Assembly: GCF_900143215.1 (NCBI RefSeq)
Contig: NZ_FRDM01000029.1
Location: forward strand, 1,207 to 49,104
Direction: 5' to 3'
DNA from: Geodermatophilus obscurus
Lineage (GTDB): Bacteria > Actinomycetota > Actinomycetes > Mycobacteriales > Geodermatophilaceae
Length of the DNA stretch: 47,898 nucleotides
The position numbers were made by a program, and so were the translations under genes. Below the pieces are notes generated by a model. The model was not told where the DNA came from. It did not search any database and saw only the letters and a program-made list of their open reading frames with translations. Shown here in pieces: positions 16,247 to 25,761 of this stretch. The stretch's first letter is position 1; the number at the start of each line of letters is the position of its first letter.

Positions 16247-17422
16247 ATGACTGCCCTCCCCCTGGTCTTCGACGCCCCTCGCCGGGGCAAGCCGCCGCGA
16301 CACCTGGCCGACCTCACCCGTGAGGAGGCCCGCGCCGCGGTCACCGAGCTGGGCCAGCCCGCCTTCCGGGCCGACCAGCTCGCCCGGCACTTCTACCGGG
16401 GGGTGACCGATCCGGCGCAGATGACCGACCTGCCGGCCGCGGTCCGCGAGGAGCTCACCGGCGCGCTGCTGCCCGGGCTGCTCACGCCGGTGCGGACGTC
16501 GAGCGCCGACGGCGGCCGCACCCGCAAGACGCTGTGGCGGCTGCACGACGGCGCGCTGGTGGAGAGCGTGCTCATGCGCTATCCGGACCGTGCCACGGTC
16601 TGCATCTCCAGTCAGGCCGGCTGCGGCATGGCCTGCCCCTTCTGCGCCACCGGCCAGAACGGGCTGACCCGCAACCTCTCGGCCGCGGAGATCATCGGCC
16701 AGGCGGTCGCGGCCGCCGCGGCGATGGCGAACGGCGAGGTCCCCGGTGGGCCCGGGCGGTTGTCCAACGTCGTCTTCATGGGCATGGGCGAGCCGCTGGC
16801 CAACTACGCGCGGGTCCGCAAGACCCTCGACGCGCTGGTGACCCCGGCGCCGCACGGGTTGGGCCTGTCCCAGCGCTCGGTGACGGTCTCCACGGTCGGC
16901 GTCGTCCCGGCGGTCCGGCGGCTCACCGAGGAGGGGCTGCACGTCACCCTCGCGGTCAGCCTGCACGCGCCCGACGACGAGCTGCGCGACACCCTGGTGC
17001 CGATCAACACGCGCTGGAAGGTCGACGAGGTGGTGGCCGCGGCCGACGCCTACGCCGAGCGCACCGGCCGCCGGTACTCGGTGGAGTACGCGCTGATCCG
17101 CGACGTCAACGACCAGCCCGAGCGCGCCGACCTGCTCGGCCGGCTGCTCACCGACCGGCGGGCGCACGTCAACCTCATCCCGCTGAACCCGACGCCGGGC
17201 AGCAAGTGGGACGCCAGCCCGCTGCCCGCCCAGCGCGAGTTCGTCGCCCGGCTGCGCGCCCACGGCGTGCCGACGACGGTCCGCGACACCCGCGGACAGG
17301 ACATCGACGGCGCCTGCGGGCAGCTGGCCGCGGCCGACCGGGTGGACGGCGTCCCGGCCGTGGCGCTGCCGCAGCCGTCCCTCGAGCCGCCGGTGGAGAT
17401 GGGCGCCGAGGCGGACCAGTGA
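16247..17422 (+). CDS. rlmN: Dual-specificity 23S rRNA/tRNA adenine-C2 methyltransferase
   Basis: 391 residues. Radical-SAM enzyme that methylates A2503 of 23S rRNA and A37 of some tRNAs. The iron-sulfur motif CGMACPFC gives Cys126, Cys130 and Cys133; the [12 protein letters not shown]-binding segment follows near 182; the catalytic C-terminal Cys357 lies in [10 protein letters not shown] 16247 with GGAGG 5 nt upstream is preferred over in-frame starts at 16220 and 16235. The stop overlaps the next gene by 4 nt. Confidence 0.95.
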   Translation: MTALPLVFDAPRRGKPPRHLADLTREEARAAVTELGQPAFRADQLARHFYRGVTDPAQMTDLPAAVREELTGALLPGLLTPVRTSSADGGRTRKTLWRLHDGALVESVLMRYPDRATVCISSQAGCGMACPFCATGQNGLTRNLSAAEIIGQAVAAAAAMANGEVPGGPGRLSNVVFMGMGEPLANYARVRKTLDALVTPAPHGLGLSQRSVTVSTVGVVPAVRRLTEEGLHVTLAVSLHAPDDELRDTLVPINTRWKVDEVVAAADAYAERTGRRYSVEYALIRDVNDQPERADLLGRLLTDRRAHVNLIPLNPTPGSKWDASPLPAQREFVARLRAHGVPTTVRDTRGQDIDGACGQLAAADRVDGVPAVALPQPSLEPPVEMGAEADQ

Positions 17423-18135
17423 GCTCGGGGGCCCCGGCCGCCGAGGCGCACGAGCACAGCCACGCCGACGTCTCCGGCGGGTGGCTCCGGGCCGCGGTCT
17501 TCGGCGCCATGGACGGGCTGGTCACCAACACCGCGCTCGTCGCCGGCGTCGGCGGCGGTGGGGCCTCGTCCCGCACGATCGTGCTGTCCGGCGTGGCCAG
17601 CCTGGTCGCCGGTGCCATCTCGATGGCGCTGGGGGAGTACACCTCGGTGCGCACGCAGAACGAGCAGCTCGACCTCGAGGTGGAGAAGGAGCGCCGGGAG
17701 CTCGAGCGCAACCCCGGCGGTGAGCTCGCCGAGCTGGTGCAGATGCTGCGGGTCCGCGGCGTGGACGCCGACCTGGCCCAGCAGGTCGCCGTCCAGCTGC
17801 ACCGCGACCCCGACACCGCGCTGCGGCTGCACGTGGTCGCCGAGCTGGGGCTCAACCCGGCCGACAAGCCCTCGCCGTGGACGGCGGCGGTCTCCTCGTT
17901 CCTCACCTTCGCCACCGGTGCGGTGATCCCGCTGCTGCCCTACCTGCTCGGCTTCTCACTGCTGTGGGCGGCGCTGCTGTGCGGCGGACTCGGTCTGGCG
18001 GCGGCGGGCGCCCTGTCCTCACGCTTCACGCCGCGGCCGTGGTGGTACGCCGCCCTGCGGCAGCTGCTCTTCGGCGCGGTCGCCGCCGGGGTCACCTACG
18101 CGATCGGACTGGCGATCGGCGTCGGCGTCTCCTGA
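17419..18135 (+). CDS. VIT1/CCC1-family Fe2+/Mn2+ transporter
   Basis: 238 residues. After a His-rich N terminus ([14 protein letters not shown]) comes the VIT signature [22 protein letters not shown], then [19 protein letters not shown] with the conserved Glu, a charged cytoplasmic helical segment of about 70 residues ([24 protein letters not shown]), and three C-terminal membrane helices. The family exports or stores Fe2+ or Mn2+. The GTG start overlaps the rlmN stop by 4 nt, so translation is coupled. It ends 6 nt before the convergent LCP gene. Confidence 0.9.
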   Translation: MSSGAPAAEAHEHSHADVSGGWLRAAVFGAMDGLVTNTALVAGVGGGGASSRTIVLSGVASLVAGAISMALGEYTSVRTQNEQLDLEVEKERRELERNPGGELAELVQMLRVRGVDADLAQQVAVQLHRDPDTALRLHVVAELGLNPADKPSPWTAAVSSFLTFATGAVIPLLPYLLGFSLLWAALLCGGLGLAAAGALSSRFTPRPWWYAALRQLLFGAVAAGVTYAIGLAIGVGVS

Positions 18136-18141
18136 CGCCGG

Positions 18142-19119
18142 TCAACCGCCGCAGGTCAGACCGGCGGCCTCGATCGCGGCGCGCGTCCCGGCGGTCGGCA
18201 GAGCCACCGGGACGGCGCCGTCCCGGTGGTCGCTCGGCACCACCTCGACCGTCGAGAGGTCCGCGCCGGCGAGCGCGGCGAGATCGGTCACGGAGGTCCC
18301 CGGGTCGACGGTGAGCGCCCCGGTGGTCGCCCACCCCACGGCCTGCAGCCGCCAGGGCCGGACGAGCGATCCGCGGACGGCATCCACCAGCGCGCTCAGC
18401 ACCGTGCCTGCGGCCGACGCCCGCCCGTCCGGGTCCACCGGCACCGGCGTCCACGCCCCGTCGACGAGGTGCTGCGGGTGCCGGGAGCGGACCAGGGCAA
18501 GCGCGGTGCGCCCGTCGACGTGCTGCACGCCGGCCCGCGGCAGCTCCAACCCGGCGCCCGGGTCGCGTACCGGGACCGGCACGTCGACCGTGAGCCCGCC
18601 GGCCGCGTCGACGACCTCGGCGAATCCCGCGAAGTCGACCGTGACCAGGTGGTCGGCGGCGATGCCGATGGAACAGAGGACGTCCACCGTCTCTCGGGGG
18701 CCGCCTTGCCAGGTGAGGGTCAGCCGGGTCCGCCGCTCGTCCCGGATCACCAGCAGGTCCCGGGGAAGCGACAGGACCCTGGTCCCGGCGTCGGTCTGGT
18801 GGACCACGACCACCGCGTCGGCCCGGGTGCCGGGGACGGCCTCGGGCGTGCCGAAGGCGGCGGGGTCCGCGCCGCCGGGCAGGCGGTCCCGCGAGTCCAG
18901 GCCGACCAGCACCCAGGTCCGGCCGTCGGAGTCGTCGGCGCCGAGTTCCACGGCCACCTCGTCGACGCGGCCGGCGAGCAGCGCGATGTCCACGGAGACC
19001 GCGACCAGCAGCAGGACGAGGACGGCGAGGCCGATCCGCGTCCACGCCCGCCGTCCCGGGAACGGCCGACGCCGGCCAGGGGAGCCCTGGCCGGCGTCGG
19101 GGTCGTGCGGTGCGGTCAC
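18142..19119 (-). CDS. LytR-CpsA-Psr (LCP) family protein
   Basis: 325 residues. Short cytoplasmic N terminus, one membrane helix (GLAVLVLLLVAVSVDIALLAG, near 30-50), then an extracytoplasmic LCP domain: WVLVGLDSRD, RADAVVVVH, RVLSLPRDLLV, DFAGFAEVVDAAGGLTVDV, DGRTALALVRSRH. The paired Asp and Arg residues that hold the polyprenyl pyrophosphate group in LCP enzymes are recognisable. Family members attach wall glycopolymers to peptidoglycan. GTG 19119 lies 2 nt after the LAYTG gene stop, so the two form one operon. Confidence 0.88.
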   Translation of the reverse strand: MTAPHDPDAGQGSPGRRRPFPGRRAWTRIGLAVLVLLLVAVSVDIALLAGRVDEVAVELGADDSDGRTWVLVGLDSRDRLPGGADPAAFGTPEAVPGTRADAVVVVHQTDAGTRVLSLPRDLLVIRDERRTRLTLTWQGGPRETVDVLCSIGIAADHLVTVDFAGFAEVVDAAGGLTVDVPVPVRDPGAGLELPRAGVQHVDGRTALALVRSRHPQHLVDGAWTPVPVDPDGRASAAGTVLSALVDAVRGSLVRPWRLQAVGWATTGALTVDPGTSVTDLAALAGADLSTVEVVPSDHRDGAVPVALPTAGTRAAIEAAGLTCGG

Positions 19120-19121
19120 GC

Positions 19122-20075
19122 TCAGGCCTGCGAGCCCTCCGCGGACCGGCGGCGGGCGGCGAACACCAGGCCGCCACCCAGCGCCAGGGCACCCACGCCC
19201 AGGCCCAGCGGGAGGGCGACGTCGGCGCCGGTGTAGGCCAGGTTCGAGGAGGCGTTCGAGGTCGCCGCGGCCGCCGCCACGGTGAAGGACTCCTGGAAGT
19301 AGGTGCCCATGTCGCCCTCGTAGACCAGGGTGTGGTCACCGGTGGGGGTGCCGGCCGGGACGGTGAACTCGACCGTCACGGTGCCGCTCTGGTCGGCGGT
19401 GAAGGTGCCCATGGTCTGCGGCGTGGAGTGCAGGGTCACCGTGACGACCTCGCCGGGCTTGAAGCCGGTGAGGACCTTGACGACCTTGCGACCCGGGGCC
19501 GCGGTGTCACCGGTGGCCGAGCCGCCATCCGGGCTCTTGACGCCCGGGGTGTTGGCCTGGCTGCCACGGATCTCGCCGGTCGGCTTGGCCTGCGGCGCCT
19601 CGGTGGAAGGGGTCCCGGTGTCGGTCCCGGTCCCGGTCTCGGTGGGGGTCGACGGCGTGGACGCCGGGGCGCCCTTGAGGGTCACCGTGGCGTTCGGGTA
19701 CACGAACCGCGGGTCCTCGTTCAGGTAGTCGAGGCACGCGGTCTCGATGACGTAGTCCCCCGGCGCCGTCCCCTCAAGGAAGGAGAGGGTGGCCGACCAG
19801 CTCCCGTCCGTCTCCGGGTCGACGTAGTCCCAGTAACCGAGCTCGGTGCCGTCCTCGATGAACAGCTCGACGGAGGTGGGGTTCAGCGGGTCGGAGTCGG
19901 GCAGGCAGCCCTTGCCGGAGACGGTGAAGTCGTCGCCCACCGCGACCGTGGACGGCGTCACGACCGGGGCGGCGGCCGGCGCGGCGAACGCGGCGGGGGC
20001 GAGCAGGAGGCCGGTGACGACGGTGGTGGCGGTCAGGCCGGTCAGGCTTGCGGCGCGGGCTGTGGTGCGGGACAT
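19122..20075 (-). CDS. Secreted LAYTG-anchored surface protein
   Basis: 317 residues. Signal peptide SLTGLTATTVVTGLLLAPAAFA, two beta-rich Ig-like modules (about 35-125 and 190-270) joined by a Thr/Ser/Pro linker, then the wall-sorting tail LAYTG, a hydrophobic helix (LPLGLGVGALALGGGLVFAA) and the basic end RRRSAEGSQA. LAxTG motifs are typical substrates of class E sortases. Two Cys (KGCLPDS and TACLDYL) could form a disulfide. ATG 20075 has GGAGAG 6 nt upstream. It is followed by the LCP gene; no sortase gene is present in the window. The ligand or role is unknown. Confidence 0.87.
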   Translation of the reverse strand: MSRTTARAASLTGLTATTVVTGLLLAPAAFAAPAAAPVVTPSTVAVGDDFTVSGKGCLPDSDPLNPTSVELFIEDGTELGYWDYVDPETDGSWSATLSFLEGTAPGDYVIETACLDYLNEDPRFVYPNATVTLKGAPASTPSTPTETGTGTDTGTPSTEAPQAKPTGEIRGSQANTPGVKSPDGGSATGDTAAPGRKVVKVLTGFKPGEVVTVTLHSTPQTMGTFTADQSGTVTVEFTVPAGTPTGDHTLVYEGDMGTYFQESFTVAAAAATSNASSNLAYTGADVALPLGLGVGALALGGGLVFAARRRSAEGSQA

Positions 20076-20138
20076 CGGCGGCTCTCCGCTCGGTCGGGAG
20101 TCCGGGCACTCCGGACTTCTCTCGCACTGTCTATCGAC

Positions 20139-20172
20139 TGGTGACCGTCCGAGCTGTAGCTGACAGTCACCA
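20139..20172. promoter_or_regulatory. Inverted repeat in the LAYTG-gene upstream region
   Basis: TGGTGAC (20139-20145) and GTCACCA (20166-20172) form a 7-bp inverted repeat about 65 nt upstream of the LAYTG gene. The gap 20076-20396 holds no gene that I can support and is less GC-rich than its surroundings. The repeat may be an operator. Confidence 0.4.
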
Positions 20173-20396
20173 AGATCAGACGCATCGTCGGCCATATCTG
20201 ACGAACGTCGCCCCAGGAGGCCCACCTGTCGCGCCTGGCACACTTGCATGAGGAGGGTCCCGATGGGCGGAGCTCGAGGGCGATAGTTGACATCCGGTTC
20301 CGGTGGGTCTCGCACCACGTGGCCGGCTCGTCAGGTGTGGACGTTCCGCTCGCCCGAGGCGACGCGCGGCGATCGGTCCGTGACCCCCACGAACGA

Positions 20397-20432
20397 CGAG
20401 AGGCCCGCCCCCGGCAGGGGACGGGCCTCTCG
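20397..20432 (-). terminator. Terminator hairpin after the DUF2631 gene
   Basis: CGAGAGGCCCG (20397-20407) pairs with CGGGCCTCTCG (20422-20432), an 11-bp perfect stem with a 14-nt loop, 10 nt beyond the DUF2631 stop. No T tract. Confidence 0.7.
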
Positions 20433-20442
20433 TGCGGTCGCG

Positions 20443-20769
20443 CTACTTGGCGCGCCAGGCGTTCCGGCGGCGCCGCCAGTCGACGATCATGATCAGGATC
20501 ATCGTGCCGGCGATGCCGAGGACCCAGAGGTCCTCGATCCGGCCCTCGTGGTTGCCGATGAGGTAGGACAGCATGAACAGGATCGCGATCACCGCGCCGA
20601 TGCGGCCCCACCGACCGGTCTCGCCGTGCCAGCCCCACTCCTCCGGGCGCTCGTGCTCCACGGGGTGGGAGTCGGCCCGGACGACGGCCTCCTCGCGACC
20701 GGGCTGGTTGACCCGCCCCGTTCCGGGGTGGTCCACGGAGATCCGCTCACGGTGGGTCTGCTCGCTCAC
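20443..20769 (-). CDS. DUF2631 membrane protein
   Basis: 108 residues. A polar N-terminal half (EQTHRERISVDHPG) leads to the conserved EEWGWHGETGRWGRI, a membrane helix AVIAILFMLSYLIGNHEGRIEDL, and a second helix LGIAGTMILIMIVDWRRRR. The GNHEG(R/H)xEDL segment is what I remember as characteristic of DUF2631, an actinobacterial family of unknown function often near dxr. GTG 20769 start. It is divergent from dxr across a 79-nt gap. Confidence 0.8.
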   Translation of the reverse strand: MSEQTHRERISVDHPGTGRVNQPGREEAVVRADSHPVEHERPEEWGWHGETGRWGRIGAVIAILFMLSYLIGNHEGRIEDLWVLGIAGTMILIMIVDWRRRRNAWRAK

Positions 20770-20848
20770 ACCGCCATCCTGCCAGCCCACCTGATGCGCC
20801 ACCCGCCGAGGGAGGACGGCGCGTCGACCCGGGGGAGCGTCGGGGAGG

Positions 20849-22054
20849 ATGCGCGCCGTGGACGGCGTGCGCGAGGTGACGGTGCTGGGCTCCACCGGAT
20901 CGATCGGCCGGCAGGCCGTCGCGGTGGCCCAGCAGAACCCGGACCGGCTGCGGATCACCGGCCTGGCCGCCGGTGGCGGGGACGTCGCCCGGCTGGCCGA
21001 GCAGGCGCTCTCCCTCGGCGTCCGCACCGTCGCGGTGGCTAAGGCGACCGCCGCGCAGGACCTCCAGCTGGCCTTCTACGCCGCCGCCTCCCAGCGCGGC
21101 TGGTCCCGGGGGGAGTACGCGCTGCCGGAGATCCTCGCCGGCCCGCGGGCGGCCGAGGAGCTCGCCGCCCGCCCGGCCGACGTCGTCCTCAACGGCATCA
21201 CCGGCTCGATCGGGCTGCGGCCCACGCTGGCCGCGCTGCAGGCCGGCCGCACCGTCGCGCTGGCCAACAAGGAGTCGCTGGTGGTCGGCGGGGAGCTGGT
21301 CACCGCGGCAGCCGCGCCCGGCCAGCTGGTGCCGGTCGACTCCGAGCACTCGGCCCTGGCGCAGTGCCTGCGCGGCGGGCACAGGAGCGAGGTGGCCCGC
21401 CTGGTGCTCACCGCCAGCGGCGGGCCGTTCCGCGGCCGCACCGCCGCCGAGCTGGCCGACGTCACGGTCGAGCAGGCGCTGGCGCACCCGACGTGGGCCA
21501 TGGGCCCGGTCGTGACGATCAACTCCGCGACGCTCGTCAACAAGGGCCTGGAGCTCATCGAGGCGCACCTGCTCTTCGACGTCCCCTTCGCCGACATCGA
21601 CGTCGTGGTGCACCCGCAGTCGATCGTGCACTCGATGGTGACCTTCGCCGACGGCGCGACCATCGCCCAGGCCAGCCCGCCGGACATGCGGTTGCCCATC
21701 GCGCTGGCCCTGGCCTGGCCCGATCGGCTGCCGCACGTGCAGCCGCCGCTGGACTGGTCGGCGGCGAGCACCTGGGAGTTCGCGCCGCTGGACGACGAGG
21801 CGTTCCCGGCCGTCGCGCTGGCCCGCTCCGCCGGCGAGACGGCGGGCGTGGCCCCGGCGGTCTACAACGCGGCCAACGAGGAGGCGGTGGCGGCGTTCCG
21901 GGCGGGTCGGCTGCCGTTCCGGGGCATCGTGGACCTCGTCGCGCGTACCCTCGACGACGCGCCGGACCTCGGCGCCCCCACCTGCGTCGAGGACGTCCTG
22001 GCGGCGGAGGGGTGGGCCCGGCGGCACGCCGGGAGTGTGATCGTCGGAGGCTGA
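20849..22054 (+). CDS. dxr: 1-deoxy-D-xylulose 5-phosphate reductoisomerase
   Basis: 401 residues. Second step of the MEP isoprenoid pathway; fosmidomycin target. NADPH-binding motif [10 protein letters not shown] near residues 13-22, [11 protein letters not shown] near 139, [12 protein letters not shown] near 160, TASGGPFRG near 187, [23 protein letters not shown] near 210-232 with the metal ligands. ATG 20849 is taken, but GTG 20858 with GGGGAGG 9 nt upstream is equally credible. The next gene follows within 10 nt; ispG, a later MEP enzyme, is two genes on. Confidence 0.95.
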   Translation: MRAVDGVREVTVLGSTGSIGRQAVAVAQQNPDRLRITGLAAGGGDVARLAEQALSLGVRTVAVAKATAAQDLQLAFYAAASQRGWSRGEYALPEILAGPRAAEELAARPADVVLNGITGSIGLRPTLAALQAGRTVALANKESLVVGGELVTAAAAPGQLVPVDSEHSALAQCLRGGHRSEVARLVLTASGGPFRGRTAAELADVTVEQALAHPTWAMGPVVTINSATLVNKGLELIEAHLLFDVPFADIDVVVHPQSIVHSMVTFADGATIAQASPPDMRLPIALALAWPDRLPHVQPPLDWSAASTWEFAPLDDEAFPAVALARSAGETAGVAPAVYNAANEEAVAAFRAGRLPFRGIVDLVARTLDDAPDLGAPTCVEDVLAAEGWARRHAGSVIVGG

Positions 22055-22064
22055 GCTGAGCGGG

Positions 22065-23429
22065 TTGCTGCTGACCGTCCTCGGGATCGCCGCCTTCGCG
22101 GCCGGGCTCCTCTTCTCGATCGCCTTCCACGAGTACGGGCACTTCTTCTGGGCCCGGAAGTTCGGCATGCGGGTGCCGCAGTTCATGGTCGGCTTCGGCC
22201 CGACGCTCTTCTCCCGCACCCGCGGGGAGACCGAGTACGGGGTCAAGGCCGTCCCGCTCGGCGGCTACATCCGCATCGTCGGGATGATCCCGCCGGCCGA
22301 GGAGAACGAGAGCACGCGGGCCACCCGCATGCGCTCGTTCATCGCCGAGGTGCGCGGCGCCGCGCTCGACGACGTCCGCCCCGGCGACGAGGGCCGGGTC
22401 TTCTACGCCAAGCCCTGGTGGCAGCGGGTCATCGTCATGTTCGCCGGCCCCTTCCACAACCTGGTGCTGGCGGTGCTGCTCTTCACGGTGCTGCTGACCG
22501 TCGTCGGCACCAGCGTGCTGACCACGTCGGTCCGCAGCGTCCCGGCCTGCGTGCTCCCCACCACTGCCGCGGTCCAGGCCGGGACCGACCCCTGCACGGT
22601 GCCGGTCGACCCGGCGGGACAGACCTGCGAGGAGGGGACGCCGGGCTGCGCGCTGCCCCAGCAGAGCCCCGCCGCGGCCGCCGGTCTGCGTCCCGGCGAC
22701 ACGATCGTCGCCATCGACGGCCGGCCGCTGGACCCGACCGCGTACGACAGCTGGACGACGGTGCAGGAGGCGATCCGCACCAGCCCCGGTCAGCCGCTCG
22801 ACCTCACCATCGAGCGGGACGGCGCGCGGCAGCGGCTCAGCGTCACGCCGATCCCCAACACGGTCTACGCCGATCCGACCGACCCCACCGAGGGGACGAC
22901 GACCGCCGGCTACCTCGGGATCTCGCCGAGCGTCGAGCTGGCCCGGCAGGACGCCTCGGCGATCCCCGGCTACTTCGGGATGATCGTGACGAACGCCGTC
23001 GAGCGGCTGGTCGAGATCCCCGAGCGCATCCCGCAGCTGTTCCGCGCGGCGTTCCTGGGTGAGGAGCGCGACCCCAACGGGCCGATCGGCGTCGTGGGCG
23101 TCGGCCGCATCTCCGGCGAGGTGTTCTCCATCCCGGAGCTGACCACCATGGAGAAGGTCAGCACCTTCGTGCAGCTGCTGGCCAGCATCAACCTGGTGCT
23201 GTTCCTGTTCAACCTGCTGCCGATCTACCCGCTCGACGGCGGGCACGTCGCCGGCGCGCTGTACGAGAAGGCGCGCGCCGTCGTCGCCCGGCTGCGTGGC
23301 CGCCCCGACCCCGGCCCGTTCGACATCGCGCGGCTGATGCCGGTCGCCTACGTCGTGGCGGGCCTGTTCGTCGTGCTCTCGGGCTTGCTGCTGATCGCCG
23401 ACGTCGTCAACCCGATCACCCTGCAGTAG
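22065..23429 (+). CDS. rip1: Site-2 zinc metalloprotease Rip1/RseP (M50)
   Basis: 454 residues. Intramembrane protease that cuts membrane anti-sigma factors. First membrane helix carries HEYGH (His22, Glu23, His26); the second metal motif LDGGH is at 390-394. A PDZ domain lies between ([21 protein letters not shown]). A Cys-containing insertion ([28 protein letters not shown]) sits between the first helices and the PDZ domain. TTG 22065 lacks a well-spaced ribosome site; an in-frame CTG at 22056 has GGAGG 5 nt upstream and may be the true start. dxr-rip1-ispG is the conserved order. Confidence 0.93.
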   Translation: MLLTVLGIAAFAAGLLFSIAFHEYGHFFWARKFGMRVPQFMVGFGPTLFSRTRGETEYGVKAVPLGGYIRIVGMIPPAEENESTRATRMRSFIAEVRGAALDDVRPGDEGRVFYAKPWWQRVIVMFAGPFHNLVLAVLLFTVLLTVVGTSVLTTSVRSVPACVLPTTAAVQAGTDPCTVPVDPAGQTCEEGTPGCALPQQSPAAAAGLRPGDTIVAIDGRPLDPTAYDSWTTVQEAIRTSPGQPLDLTIERDGARQRLSVTPIPNTVYADPTDPTEGTTTAGYLGISPSVELARQDASAIPGYFGMIVTNAVERLVEIPERIPQLFRAAFLGEERDPNGPIGVVGVGRISGEVFSIPELTTMEKVSTFVQLLASINLVLFLFNLLPIYPLDGGHVAGALYEKARAVVARLRGRPDPGPFDIARLMPVAYVVAGLFVVLSGLLLIADVVNPITLQ

Positions 23430-23493
23430 CCCCGGCGGGTGTTCCACCCCACGTCACCGGCACCGACCTCCGTGGAGCGCGATACTGGGGTAC

Positions 23494-24657
23494 ATGGCGA
23501 TCCCCGTCGGCCTCGGCATGCCCGCTGCACCCCCGCCCGTCCTCGCGCCCCGGCGCAAGACCCGCCAGCTCATGGTCGGCGACGTCGGTGTCGGCAGCGA
23601 CCACCCGGTCAGCGTGCAGTCGATGACGACGACCAAGACCGCCGACATCAACGCCACGCTGCAGCAGATCGCCGAGCTCACCGCCTCGGGGTGCCAGATC
23701 GTGCGGGTCGCCGTCCCGGACACCGACGACGCCGAGGCGCTGCCGATCATCGCCAGGAAGTCGCAGATCCCGGTCATCGCCGACATCCACTTCCAGCCGC
23801 GCTACGTCTTCGCCGCGATCGACGCCGGCTGCGCCGCCGTCCGGGTCAACCCGGGCAACATCAAGAAGTTCGACGACAAGGTCGGCGAGATCGCCCGGGC
23901 GGCCCAGGGCGCCGGCATCCCCATCCGGATCGGCGTCAACGCCGGGTCGCTCGACAAGCGGCTGCTCGCCAAGTACGGCAAGGCCACCCCCGAGGCGCTG
24001 GTCGAGTCGGCGCTCTGGGAGTGCTCGCTGTTCGAGGAGCACGGCTTCCGCGACATCAAGATCTCGGTCAAGCACAACGACCCGGTGGTCATGGTGCGCG
24101 CCTACGAGCTGCTGGCCGCGCAGTGCGACTACCCGCTGCACCTCGGCGTCACCGAGGCCGGCCCCGCCTTCCAGGGCACCATCAAGTCCGCCGTCGCCTT
24201 CGGTGCGCTGCTGAGCCAGGGCATCGGCGACACCATCCGCGTCTCCCTCTCCGCCCCGCCGGCCGAGGAGGTCAAGGTCGGCACCCAGATCCTCGAGTCG
24301 CTGAACCTCAAGCAGCGCGGCCTGGAGATCGTCAGCTGCCCGTCCTGCGGGCGCGCCCAGGTCGACGTCTACACGCTGGCCGACGAGGTCACCGCAGGGC
24401 TCGACGGGCTCGAGGTGCCGCTGCGGGTGGCCGTCATGGGCTGCGTCGTCAACGGCCCGGGCGAGGCCCGCGAGGCCGACCTGGGCGTGGCCTCGGGCAA
24501 CGGCAAGGGCCAGATCTTCGTCAAGGGCGAGGTCGTCAAGACCGTGCCGGAGTCGCAGATCGTGGAGACGCTGATCGAGGAGGCAATGCGCCTGGCGGAC
24601 GGCATGACCGCCGCCGACGGCGCGCCGTCCGGCTCGCCCGTCGTCACCGTCGCCTGA
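23494..24657 (+). CDS. ispG: 4-hydroxy-3-methylbut-2-en-1-yl diphosphate synthase (flavodoxin)
   Basis: 387 residues. Penultimate MEP-pathway enzyme with a [4Fe-4S] cluster. TIM-barrel part: [61 protein letters not shown]. Cluster part: [12 protein letters not shown] (two Cys) and [21 protein letters not shown] (third Cys plus conserved Glu region). ATG 23494. Linked with dxr upstream; probably one operon with rip1. Confidence 0.97.
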   Translation: MAIPVGLGMPAAPPPVLAPRRKTRQLMVGDVGVGSDHPVSVQSMTTTKTADINATLQQIAELTASGCQIVRVAVPDTDDAEALPIIARKSQIPVIADIHFQPRYVFAAIDAGCAAVRVNPGNIKKFDDKVGEIARAAQGAGIPIRIGVNAGSLDKRLLAKYGKATPEALVESALWECSLFEEHGFRDIKISVKHNDPVVMVRAYELLAAQCDYPLHLGVTEAGPAFQGTIKSAVAFGALLSQGIGDTIRVSLSAPPAEEVKVGTQILESLNLKQRGLEIVSCPSCGRAQVDVYTLADEVTAGLDGLEVPLRVAVMGCVVNGPGEAREADLGVASGNGKGQIFVKGEVVKTVPESQIVETLIEEAMRLADGMTAADGAPSGSPVVTVA

Positions 24658-24665
24658 CCGTCCCG

Positions 24666-25598
24666 GTGCGGCGCACGCCGGTGTCCTCCGCCCACGCCAC
24701 CACCCCGGTGCCTCCCACCCACCCCACCACCCCGGTGTCCTCCGCCCACGCCACCACCCCGACGGCGCGGGTCCTCGACGAGACCGACGAGCCCGCCGTC
24801 CGCGCCCTGCTCGCCAGCGACCCGGTGGCCGCGTGCGTCCTCGCTGGGCGGGTGGAGGCGGCCGGCACCGCCGCCGCGGCCCTCGGCGCACCGCTGTGGG
24901 GGCTGGGCAGCGGGCGCTCGCTGGACGCGGTCTGCCTGGCCGGGGCGAACCTGATCCCCTTCGCCCTGCCCGGCGCGGAGCCTGCGGCGGCGACGGCCTT
25001 CGCCGACCGCGCCCGCCGCGCGGGCCGGCGGTGCTCGACCATCGTCGGCCCGGCCGCGTCCGTGGACCCGCTGTGGGAGCTGCTGGCGCCCACCTGGGGT
25101 CCGCCCCGCGACCACCGGCCCCGGCAGCCGCTGCTGGCCATCGAGGGGCCGCCGGCGGTCGCCCCCGAGCCCCGGGTGCGCCCGGTGCGCCCGGTCGAGA
25201 TCGACGTCCTGCTGCCGGCGGCGGTGGCGATGTTCACCGAGGAGGTCGGGGTCAGCCCGCTGCGGGTCGACGGCGGCGCCGGCTACCGCGCGCGCGTGGC
25301 CGACCTGGTCCGCGCCGGGCAGTCGCTGGCGTGGATCGAGCGCGGCGAGGTGCTGTTCAAGGCCGAGATCGGCGCGGTGTCCCGCAGCGTCAGCCAGGTG
25401 CAGGGCGTGTGGGTCGCCCCCGCCCACCGCGGCCGCGGCATCGGTACCGCGGGCATGGCAGCCGTCGTCGAGTACGCCCGCACCGCGATCGCGCCGGTGG
25501 TCAGCCTCTACGTCAACGACTTCAACGGCCCCGCCCGCGCGGCCTACGCGCGCGTCGGGTTCCGCGAGGTCGGGCGGTTCGCCAGCGTCCTCTTCTGA
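24666..25598 (+). CDS. GNAT-family N-acetyltransferase (DUF4081-type N-terminal domain)
   Basis: 310 residues from GTG 24666. After a repeat-derived N terminus, residues 35-155 form a DUF4081-like domain (ARVLDETDEPAVRALLASDPVAACVLAGRVE), and 165-310 the GNAT fold with VWVAPAHRGRGIGTAGM acetyl-CoA loop and LYVNDFNGPARAAYARVGF. Same position as Rv2867c of M. tuberculosis next to ispG, as I recall. Substrate unknown. The real start is uncertain: in-frame GTG codons recur in the 27-nt repeats (24681, 24708, 24735). Confidence 0.88.
   Translation: MRRTPVSSAHATTPVPPTHPTTPVSSAHATTPTARVLDETDEPAVRALLASDPVAACVLAGRVEAAGTAAAALGAPLWGLGSGRSLDAVCLAGANLIPFALPGAEPAAATAFADRARRAGRRCSTIVGPAASVDPLWELLAPTWGPPRDHRPRQPLLAIEGPPAVAPEPRVRPVRPVEIDVLLPAAVAMFTEEVGVSPLRVDGGAGYRARVADLVRAGQSLAWIERGEVLFKAEIGAVSRSVSQVQGVWVAPAHRGRGIGTAGMAAVVEYARTAIAPVVSLYVNDFNGPARAAYARVGFREVGRFASVLF
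24678..24758 (+). repeat. 27-nt direct repeat, three units
   Basis: Units at 24678-24704, 24705-24731 and 24732-24758. Units 1 and 3 are identical; unit 2 differs at several positions. Each encodes nine residues (PVSSAHATT or PVPPTHPTT) and contains a GTG that could start the GNAT protein. Confidence 0.88.
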
Positions 25599-25602
25599 CA
25601 GA

Positions 25603-25672
25603 GGACCACCCTTCCCCCACGCCTCGCGAGCTCAGGCGCGCGACCTCAGGCGGAGGGCCCTGACGGGTGGCC
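25603..25672 (+). repeat. Dispersed palindromic intergenic element, copy E (diverged)
   Basis: Follows the GNAT stop. Outer arms GGACCACCC (25603-25611) and GGGTGGCC (25665-25672) pair with one bulged A, again with bases different from other copies but complementary. The core keeps CTCGCGAGCTC, then degenerates. The rest of the gap to the penicillin-binding protein gene shows no gene. Confidence 0.62.
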
Positions 25673-25761
25673 GATCCCGTACGTCACCGGGCTCGCGGCG
25701 AGCCCATCCGGGGGGCCTGCCTCCCGGGGATCGGCGCGAGCGTCTGGAACGCTGTCTCCCC

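Noticed and set aside
15235..16344. Minus-strand frame of 369 codons opposite the membrane protein gene
   Set aside because: It is a Ser/Gly/Thr/Pro-rich mirror of the tandem repeat and has no signal or domain; third-position GC favours the plus strand.
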